In this document: positions 57,243 through 64,000 of the stretch, one piece after another | Position numbering within the stretch: position 1 is the stretch's first letter | Layout: each line of letters opens with the position of its first letter | NCBI RefSeq assembly: GCF_045679555.1 | Contig: NC_092091.1 | Location: forward strand, 68,289,241 to 68,353,240 | DNA: 64,000 nucleotides | Direction: 5' to 3' | Source: Salvelinus alpinus | Lineage: Eukaryota; Chordata; Actinopteri; Salmoniformes; Salmonidae | Notes under the pieces: model-generated | Databases searched by the model: none | Seen by the model: only the letters and a program-made list of their open reading frames with translations | What the model was told of the DNA's origin: nothing | Program-made: the position numbers and the translations under genes

Positions 57243-59798
57243 GTAATGGTTCACTGTCCACCTCCAGCCCTGAAGACTTGAGTCTGACCTCCTGTAACAC
57301 TGAATTTGACTGGCACGTCCTGTAACACTGATTCTTGTGGGGACCTCCGTTAACACTGACACTTGTGGACCCCAGATTCAGGGAGAGAAGGTGGCGTCGG
57401 AAGCTACCAAGGGCATCCGCTACAGGGGGGTGTTTGGGACAATCAGTACCATGATCCGGACGGAGGGGCCCAGGTCGCTGTATAACGGTCTGGTGGCGGG
57501 CTTACAGAGACAGATGTGTTTTGCCTCCATCAGGATCGGCTTCTATGACAACGTCAAAAACTTCTACTCTGGCGGATCAGACAGTAAATTAGGATAACAG
57601 TTATTCATCGGAGATAATAATCTGTGATATGTTACATATTTTGTACCAAGAGAAGAAGCATCATATAGTACCTCAATCATCATCCTTTCAGTACTTAACA
57701 AACCCTCTTACCCCCTCTGCCCCTGTCCTATCCCAGCTGCAAATATTGGTATCCGTATCTTGGCCGGCTGCACCACAGGGGCCATGGCTGTGTCTTTCGC
57801 CCAGCCCACTGACGTGGTGAAGGTCCGCTTCCAGGCCCAGGTCAACCTGACCGGGGTGGCTCGTCGCTACACGGGCACCATGCAGGCCTACAAACACATT
57901 TTCAACCACGAGGGCATCCGCGGGCTCTGGAAAGGTTAGTCAGTACAACCCTGGGCCCCGCCCCATCGGTTGATTTGCCAGTAACACCAATCTCCATTGG
58001 TTGTGTTGCTGCTAACCTTGAGCCCCATTGATTGTGTTTGTCCGTAGTGGAACTGTTTGCATAGAAAATACCAAAGATTGTTGTCTATGGCAGTATGTCA
58101 CTGTCATCCAATGTCAGGGATGTACAGATATTGATTGGAGCAGATGTTGCAAAGTTGATGATCCCATAGGACAGAACTAGAGTGCATCTGAATATAAAGC
58201 TTGGCTTTGCAGGTTGTTGAGTTTTCTAGGGCATTTTACTAATGATAGACTAGTGGTTTAATTCTGGTATAACTATTGGGGTTATTAACCAACCGACCTG
58301 CTTCTTGTTCACTCCAGGCTGTCTACCCAACATCACTAGGAACGCTCTGGTCAACTGCACAGAGCTTGTGACCTATGACCTCATCAAGGAGGCCATTCTT
58401 AGGCACAACCTGTTGTCAGGTGAGTGGGTGCTATTGGTGCATACAGTCACAGCGAGACAGCTGACTGGGCAGAAGTCCACATGCCCGCTCGCTCTTTTGT
58501 CCTTCATGTGTCTTGAAAGCCTGATAACAGTATACATATTGGTACATAATATTCTGTCCAGCTATGGAATAACAGGGAGCTAACATTTATCTAATGGATT
58601 TTTATTGCACCTTTCACAACAAAGCGGTATAAAACAGAGATATGGGTTTCCTGCAGGCCTTGAGACAGAGGCCTTATACAGTACAGTGTATCTGCATGGC
58701 ACTACTTGAACATTAACTTCAGTGTCAGCATTTCTGTCATACATCTGTGTTTATCAACTAGTTCATCTAAGGTTCAATCTTTAAACTATGATTAGTTATA
58801 CGTGTCATAATGGATTCACCATAGCAATATGTTCTCATTCTATTTCTATGGAAACAAATTAGCACTGGTCATTGCTAGCTTGCTAGCAAGTTGAGTTTGA
58901 AATACAGGCTATTGAAACGAATTGCTCTTTTTGGTCGAATTAGTTAGCTGGCTAGTCGACTTTTACAAACATGGTATCCACAAAATCTAAAATCGTTAAT
59001 CATACTGAAAATAGGTGCCCATTGATATCTTTGTGACAGTGTTTCAAAAGGGCTTGTGATGACCGTTTTCCCACAGATAACCTCCCGTGCCATTTTGCTT
59101 CTGCGTTTGGCGCCGGCTTCGTTACCACCTGCATTGCCTCTCCGGTGGACGTGGTGAAGACACGATACATGAACTCTCCGCCGGGCCAGTATAAGAGTGC
59201 CATCAACTGTGCCTGGACCATGGCCACCAAAGAGGGACCCACGGCCTTCTACAAAGGGTGAGCTCACAGACAGTCACACACACTGTACAAACAGACCGGT
59301 GTCCTTCAGTCTGTTGATAGAACAAGGCAGTTGGATGTAGTTGTACATTTTAGAGTCCTCAATGATATATAATTGATTTTGCTGTTTTGGGTGGTTACCT
59401 TGACACAGTAACTCTACCAGAGGAGGCTGGTGGGAGGAGATATAGGAGGACTGGCTCATTGTAATGGCTGGAATGGAATCAAACATATTTAAACCACGTT
59501 TGACTACGTTCCATTTATAACATTCTAGCCGTTACAATGAGTCCGTCCTCCTATAGCTCCTCCCAGCAGCCACCTCTGAACTCTACTAAGCAAAACTTTG
59601 GAGCATTCGCAGGGATCTTTAGTTGAAAGTCTCTCCCAGACAAGCCAACTAATGTTTAATTTGTCCTCTCTTGTTCCCTGTAGATTTGTGCCCTCATTTC
59701 TAAGGCTGGGCTCATGGAACGTTGTGATGTTTGTGTCGTTTGAGCAGCTCAAGAGAGTCATGATGGTAGGAAAGAAGAAGATGGAGGACAAAAGTTAA
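57117..59798 (+). CDS. ucp1: UCP1, mitochondrial uncoupling protein (6 coding exons)
   Basis: Six exons join to 930 nt, 309 residues, the usual length for UCPs. It is an inner-membrane carrier; in mammals UCP1 leaks protons, while the role in fish is less certain. Three carrier signatures are present: [10 protein letters not shown] (exon 1), [10 protein letters not shown] (exon 3) and [10 protein letters not shown] (exon 5). The arginines linked to nucleotide binding are kept in LQRQ, NITRN and SFLRLGSW. The His pair of mammalian UCP1 (SHLHG) is replaced by VNLTG. The start at 57117 matches the family start MVG.KPSD. A CTGCAG acceptor at 57100-57105 suggests a non-coding 5' exon. The location between TBC1D9 and ELMOD2 marks it as UCP1 rather than UCP2 or UCP3. 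Confidence 0.95.
57376..57583 (+). CDS. ucp1: UCP1 coding exon 2
   Basis: Residues 43-112, IQGEK through [33 protein letters not shown] and [16 protein letters not shown]. Donor A|GTAAAT, phase 1. Confidence 0.95.
57737..57934 (+). CDS. ucp1: UCP1 coding exon 3
   Basis: Residues 112-178, [20 protein letters not shown] and [20 protein letters not shown] through EGIRGLWKG. Second carrier motif. Phase 1 donor. Confidence 0.95.
58318..58419 (+). CDS. ucp1: UCP1 coding exon 4
   Basis: Residues 178-212, [20 protein letters not shown] then [13 protein letters not shown]. Phase 1 donor. Confidence 0.95.
58756..59009 (+). repeat. Second copy of the UCP1-upstream repeat, in intron 4
   Basis: GTTCATCTAAGGTTCAATCT through CATGGTATCCACAA repeats the 56243-56507 segment in the same orientation, with small differences and a shorter CTAG run. 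Confidence 0.85.
59077..59257 (+). CDS. ucp1: UCP1 coding exon 5
   Basis: Residues 212-272, [40 protein letters not shown] and [12 protein letters not shown]. Third carrier motif. Phase 2 donor. Confidence 0.95.
59419..59577. mobile_element. Foldback MITE in UCP1 intron 5
   Basis: Left arm AGAGGAGGCTGGTGGGAGGA ... CTCATTGTAATGGCTGGAAT; right arm CCGTTACAATGAGTCCGTCC ... CTCCTCCCAGCAGCCACCTCT-like. This is a very common salmonid foldback element. Confidence 0.8.
59684..59798 (+). CDS. ucp1: UCP1 coding exon 6 (last)
   Basis: Residues 272-309 and stop, [20 protein letters not shown] then [17 protein letters not shown]. Acceptor CCTGTAG. Confidence 0.95.
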
Positions 59799-60642
59799 CT
59801 TCATTCCTACGTGCAAAGAGCCCTTTGCAATGATGGATTGACAAGCGCACAAACCCTAGCCATATTGAGTTGGACCAACAATGTAGTGTAGACTACAGGA
59901 ATACTATGGACCACGATCCATAACGTTAAGATTCCTATGTGTTCGACTGTCAGCATGTATGAATAATGAGGAATCCTTTGTTAAAAAAGGAGTTATGAAA
60001 GTGCATTTGAAGTGCATCTACCTTGGAGAATAGTTTTATTTTCTCTATTTTTATTTATTTTGACCTATACTTCTAAGGTCTCAAACCAGTCCTTGGGGAC
60101 CTCTAGCCATTCTCTATAGTGTATTTAGCACACCTGCCAAATGTGAACTAATCAGCAAGCCGCCGTTCATTTAAATCAGGTGTACTAGGGTTAGGATACA
60201 GTACTCTAGGAACGACTGCTAGGCTACCAGGACTGGGTAGAAAAAGGCTTCCCTTGTATTGTGTGTTTAAATTTAAGCCCCAACAAGAACTGCTCCCCGG
60301 TCGCCGATGACGTGGATGTCGGTTAAAGCAGCCCCCTCCGCAACGCTCTGATTTAGAGGGGTTGGGTTAAATGCGGAAGACACATTTCAGTTGAATGCAT
60401 TCAGTTGTACAACTGACTAGGTATCCCCGTTTCCCTTAATTCCCCCCCAAAAACATTTAATAAGTTATAGTTTAATAATTAGTATTTAGATGTTGGTAAT
60501 TTGCAATATATTGAACTTTATAAATATACTTATTTTGTTTGTCTGTGTTCATTGTATTGTTCATTACACGCTCCATTTAATCTCAGCCTGACAGCTGACA
60601 GTCATCACACACTCATCCGAAAACATCACATTAGAAGTTTAA
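59799..60642 (+). other. UCP1 3' UTR and convergent intergenic sequence
   Basis: No AATAAA on the plus strand was found close to the UCP1 stop, so the UTR end is undefined. The stretch includes an AvaIII SINE piece. Confidence 0.4.
60275..60440 (+). mobile_element. AvaIII-type SINE, 3' part
   Basis: CTCTGATTTAGAGGGGTTGG, TAAATGCGGAAGACACATTT and TTGAATGCATTCAGTTGTAC match the element at 15788-16056. The tRNA-like head is missing. Confidence 0.75.
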
Positions 60643-60648
60643 TTTATT
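60643..60648 (-). terminator. Possible ELMOD2 poly(A) signal AATAAA
   Basis: AATAAA on the minus strand lies about 840 nt after the ELMOD2 stop codon. Confidence 0.5.
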
Positions 60649-61487
60649 AACACTGGGCATGTGTCAGTCATTACAAAGATCCATACTGGGTCTACAAAAT
60701 GTAAAATCCTCTTCAAAAAAAATCAGGGCCCGCGGCCTATAAATAACAGACAAAATACCATACAAAGACAATATTGTACGAATGTGTGGAATAGGCGGCG
60801 GCGTAATAACCAGTAATCTCAGCACCACCTATTGAAATGTATTGACAACAATGACGGTATCAATTCAAACATGCACAGAGCTTTCAGTGTCTGAGTATGT
60901 AGTACAACCATTGAGCATTAGGTAAACAAATGATTCCTTAGTTTTAAGTCTACTACGATATAAATTCCCTCTCTGGACACATATTTGATTCCTGAGCAAG
61001 AAGGACAAATACGAGAATGAGTAGGCAAAGTTATTATGAATACATGCGAGACGGCACTTGTTGACTTTGTTAAATAAATTCAAACCTAGTTACCAGCAAG
61101 TTAATATTATTCACCAATCTCCATTTCCTCTAAAACTATTGTGTAATTCCTTTCCATGTCCACTGAAAAGTACACAGCCAATCAACTACATAGAACTAGT
61201 GCCCTACTATTTTATTTCCCCTTTTTTAATATTTTAAGCATTGGAATGGTCATTATTTGAGGCAGAGGGTTGAATTCCAGTCTCCTGGTCTTATTTCTAA
61301 AAGCTACTAAAGTCACTAATTTATTAAAAAAAAAAAAAAAAAAAGGTGTGTAGATTGGGTCTAAACTAAGATCGAAGGGATAGCTAGCTCAAAATGTCCC
61401 TTATAGATTTGGAAGTACGCTATAGTGTATCGAGGTTCTGGTGGTCCCAATTAGGTCCAAGCGAGACCCGTTCAGTCGGTTGGTCGG
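60649..61487 (-). other. ELMOD2 3' UTR (inferred)
   Basis: Minus-strand sequence between the stop codon and the AATAAA. It includes an A-run at 61326-61344 on the plus strand (T-run in the transcript). Confidence 0.45.
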
Positions 61488-61648
61488 TCAGTTACTTCTT
61501 GGACTATCCGTCATGGTGAGGGCCACGGCGGGGTCCAGTAGTTGAATCTTGATATTGTCGTGGAACTTTTCCCTGTAGTGGTTGAACTCCATGATGCTCT
61601 CGGGCTGCTCCTCCACCCAGAACTTATCAAACTTGTACACCAGGTAAC
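61488..61648 (-). CDS. elmod2: ELMOD2 last exon
   Basis: It encodes YLVYKFDKFWVEEQPESIME then FNHYREKFHDNIKIQLLDP and VALTMTDSPRSN, stop TGA at 61490-61488. Acceptor TTCAG at the 61650 side. Confidence 0.93.
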
Positions 61649-64000
61649 CTGAAGCAGGGAGGCCAAGACAGAGTTAGGGGTTTAGGTAACCTGAAGCAGG
61701 GAGTTATCCCCTATGCTACCGACAAACAGAGTTGAGCGCGATTAGCATACACTTACAGAACAGCTGATGGAGGTGCTGCAGTTGGGGTCTCCCAGACACA
61801 GTGTTGTAGAAGTGGGGTTTGAGAGCACCACTCTTCAGTAAACTGTACGCCATCTCCGTCAGGTTGATACCCACTATGGCATAGGAGTACCTGAAACATG
61901 ACACACATATGATAATCATTAAAAAGCTATAAATGTTGTCAAAGTAGGTTTACTTTGGGTGTGCTTGTTTTATCTTGTTTGGTGCCCAGGTGGGCAGAGG
62001 TTTCACTTCAGGACTAATGGAAAAGTCTCAAATGTGTAAACTCCACCCACCCAGTAATTGGGCAAGCTAAAAAAACACAACTATTGATAGATGAGTNNNN
62101 NNNNNNNNNNNNNNNNNNNNNNNNNNNNNNNNNNNNNNNNNNNNNNNNNNNNNNNNNNNNNNNNNNNNNNNNNNNNNNNNNNNNNNNNNNNNNNNNGATG
62201 AGTGAATATACTGAAAAGTGCAACAGAACCATAGCTGACATATAAAGAACAGAGTTCAACAGGCCAGTCAACTCCTAAAAGTAGGTAATTACGTGATCCT
62301 TACCCATGTTTGGGATGGTTTGCGTGGGACAGCACTTGCCGAGCCTCTTCAGTGTAGTTCTCACTAAAGAACCTGTAATAAACAAGATAACGAATTTAAA
62401 AAGTTACGAAATCTAGCTTAAACTTGAGAAGAAAAAAAATACAACTTTTCAGAATACTGATGAGCAAGGTTAGATTGTTAAGGACTGGACAGTCATTCAG
62501 ACAGCATAACTCACACAAGGTTGGTTAGGCCCAACATGCCCATTCCTCGGAAGTCAGTCTTGGGGTCATCGCCTTGGAAACCAATGTCGCCCCACTGTTT
62601 GGTAACTCTGGACTCCAGTTTGACCTCGGGCATCAACAGGTCCCATAACTGTAGAGTCAGACAAGTCCATTCCTGTTAATACTTTACACTTACCTTTAAA
62701 TAGAGATATTAAAGAGTTTGAAACAGTCATGTTGAACCATCTCACCCAGAAACACTCCATTGCTCCATGCTAGTCATTGACATAAAAAAATGAACGGCCG
62801 CAGTACCTTCAAAAGCATTTCCTCGTGTTGGACTTTATCCGAGTCAAAAGTCTCCTTCCTCAACTCTTCCACGGACGTGAATAAGTTCCTGTATCCCGTT
62901 ATTTGTAAGAGACACAGCTTCAGATTCACCTTAAACCTAGGACCAAAGAGACACACACATTAGTAATCAATACATATCATATAAAATAATATATATAAAA
63001 TAGTAAAGGGTAACAAGACTGACGTGGGATCCCTCTGCGTTTTGACATTCTTTTCCCTCATGATAAGATCCAGATACTTCTCCAAACCATCCTCCTCCAC
63101 ATTCACAGCAGCTCTTAATAGCTGGAGAGAGGGAAGGAGAGAGGAAGAGAGGAGAGAGGGAAGGAGAGAGGAAGAGAGGAGAGAGGGAAGGAGAGAGGAA
63201 AGGAGAGAGGAAGAGAGGAGAGAGGGAAGGAGAGAGGAAGAGAGAGGGACAGAGGAGAGAGATGGTATGATTAGTTATCTCATCCATGGTAATAGCTTAG
63301 AGTTTGTGTTAGTACTTCTCCTACAGACTATGCTGTCATAACACGCACGATGAGCACTGAGGTCAGAGGATGGAACAACCAATTATGTATTACCTACTGC
63401 CTTGACTATGTATGGGGGAAATGCCATAGTAACAGAGTGATGCTGAGACTCAGAATTGTCCCCTTTAAAATGGATGCCAAACAAAAACGAATATTTGCAA
63501 AGTAAAGCAAAACCATACAACTATGCACAACGACGACTTCCAACAGTGCAGATGCAAAGGTTTGGTAAGTGAATGACGACACCAACAGCACAAACCGTCA
63601 TTTTATTAACAAACTTTGCATCTGCAATGTTCAACTAAATGTGTTTTTGTAAAATATTCAGTGGAAATTGTTAAAAGTAGTCATGTGCTTAGAGTTGTGT
63701 GGTTTGTTTAACTTTGCAATCATTGGTATTTGTTTGCCATTCATTTTAAAAGTGAAAAATCAGAGTCTCTGCATGTCTCTGTTACCATGGAAATGCCCAT
63801 GAACTGTTGATAAGAATGTGCTTAGCATAACAAGAATAACAACCGTCGCGGTACTGATCAATGGATTTCTTAAGTGGGTTAAATGTAACAGTTGATTGTG
63901 GTTGTCTGTATGATAACTAGTCAACGATGCATTCCTGCTTCAGTAAAAATCAAGTGAAAGGAATGATTTCCAACATTTACCTTAGATTTGGAGTTATTGA
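61488..64000 (-). CDS. elmod2: ELMOD2, ELMO-domain GAP (3' part, seven exons placed)
   Basis: ELMOD2 stimulates GTP hydrolysis by Arl2 and Arf-type GTPases without being a classical Arf GAP. On the minus strand the exons are 64000-63981 (cut by the window edge), 63121-63024, 62936-62807, 62648-62515, 62372-62304, 61890-61757 and 61648-61488, all GT-AG and in frame. The ELMO domain GAP motif is present in 62648-62515: KQWGDIGFQGDDPKTDFRGM, with the catalytic Arg in DFRG. Other matches are LCLLQITGYRNLF, YSYAIVGINLTEMAYSLLKS and PESIMEFNHYREKFH. The C-terminus VALTMTDSPRSN is longer than the human VALTLKV. Calling ELMOD2 rather than ELMOD1 rests on NLTEMAYSLLKS and the position next to UCP1. 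The first exons lie right of the window. Confidence 0.93.
61757..61890 (-). CDS. elmod2: ELMOD2 exon (ELMO domain)
   Basis: It encodes YSYAIVGINLTEMAYSLLKS then GALKPHFYNTVSGRPQLQHL and HQLF. Donor T|GTAAGT, phase 1. Confidence 0.93.
62097..62196. other. Assembly gap (100 N)
   Basis: Exactly 100 N, a standard placeholder for a gap of unknown size. It lies in an ELMOD2 intron, flanked on both sides by GATGAGT. Confidence 0.99.
62304..62372 (-). CDS. elmod2: ELMOD2 exon
   Basis: It encodes FFSENYTEEARQVLSHANHP then KHG. Donor GG|GTAAGG, phase 2. Confidence 0.92.
62515..62648 (-). CDS. elmod2: ELMOD2 exon (GAP motif)
   Basis: It encodes LWDLLMPEVKLESRVTKQWG then DIGFQGDDPKTDFRGMGMLG and LTNLV, the ELMO GAP core with the DFRG arginine. 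Donor GT|GTGAGT, phase 2. Confidence 0.93.
62807..62936 (-). CDS. elmod2: ELMOD2 exon
   Basis: It encodes FKVNLKLCLLQITGYRNLFT then SVEELRKETFDSDKVQHEEM and LLK. Phase 0 donor AAG|GTACTG. Confidence 0.93.
63024..63121 (-). CDS. elmod2: ELMOD2 exon
   Basis: It encodes LLRAAVNVEEDGLEKYLDLI then MREKNVKTQRDPT, aligning with DKYVDDIMKEKNINP of human. The acceptor CTCTCCAG follows a 135-nt purine/pyrimidine repeat tract. Confidence 0.88.
63125..63262 (+). repeat. GA-rich tandem repeat abutting an ELMOD2 acceptor
   Basis: Repeats of GAGAGGGAAGGAGAGAGGAA form a purine tract of about 135 nt. On the minus strand it is the pyrimidine tract of the next exon's acceptor. Confidence 0.9.
63263..63980 (-). 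other. ELMOD2 intron, nothing recognised
   Basis: No exon or named repeat is supported. Confidence 0.5.
63981..64000 (-). CDS. elmod2: ELMOD2 exon, cut by window edge
   Basis: The minus strand gives NNSKSK followed by AAG|GTAAAT, aligning with SLTYSKNK just before the VLQKA block of human ELMOD2. The phase fits the next exon. Only 20 nt are visible. Confidence 0.6.

Noticed and set aside
63024-63341. Arg/Glu-rich open frame over the GA repeat
   Set aside because: Composition comes from the simple repeat, and the region is an ELMOD2 intron and exon on the other strand.

Overview
This window comes from a salmonid fish nuclear genome (a trout, salmon or charr type; the species cannot be fixed from sequence alone). 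The evidence is spliced vertebrate genes with GT-AG introns, plus many repeats typical of salmonids: tRNA-derived SINEs of the HpaI, SmaI and AvaIII types, several Tc1-like transposon families, L2-like LINE tails, hAT-type and hairpin MITEs. There are no bacterial features.

Layout. Positions 1-9892 are read as intron 1 of RNF150 (minus strand), filled with LINE, SINE and Tc1 debris. RNF150 coding exon 1 lies at 9893-10349. Positions 10350-18709 separate RNF150 from TBC1D9 and hold a nest of transposons (Tc1-like elements, a SINE and a short LTR element with a clean 5-bp target duplication, then a hAT-type element and an AvaIII-type SINE). TBC1D9 runs on the plus strand from 18710 to 51222. 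I could place all 22 coding exons in frame (3,876 nt, 1,291 codons plus stop). Its intron 6 contains a 6.6-kb array of about 188 copies of a 35-bp unit. UCP1 follows on the plus strand (57117-59798, six coding exons, 309 residues). ELMOD2 is convergent on the minus strand, from beyond the right edge to 61488; seven exons were placed, the first one cut by the window end. A 100-N assembly gap sits in one ELMOD2 intron.

How the genes relate. TBC1D9 (predicted Rab GAP with two GRAM domains, a TBC domain and an EF-hand), UCP1 (mitochondrial carrier), ELMOD2 (ELMO-domain GAP for Arf/Arl GTPases) and RNF150 (Goliath-type membrane E3 ligase) do not form a pathway. They are neighbours in an old vertebrate synteny block that also exists in mammals, and this context supports calling the carrier UCP1 rather than UCP2 or UCP3.

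Most notable observations: the intronic 35-bp minisatellite and its linked sequence variants; a SINE in TBC1D9 intron 9 that supplies an open frame, a stop and an AATAAA signal; an in-frame, stop-free 114-nt intron 5; the missing histidine pair in UCP1; and the three-layer transposon nest. I did not find a clearly new enzymatic or defence system.
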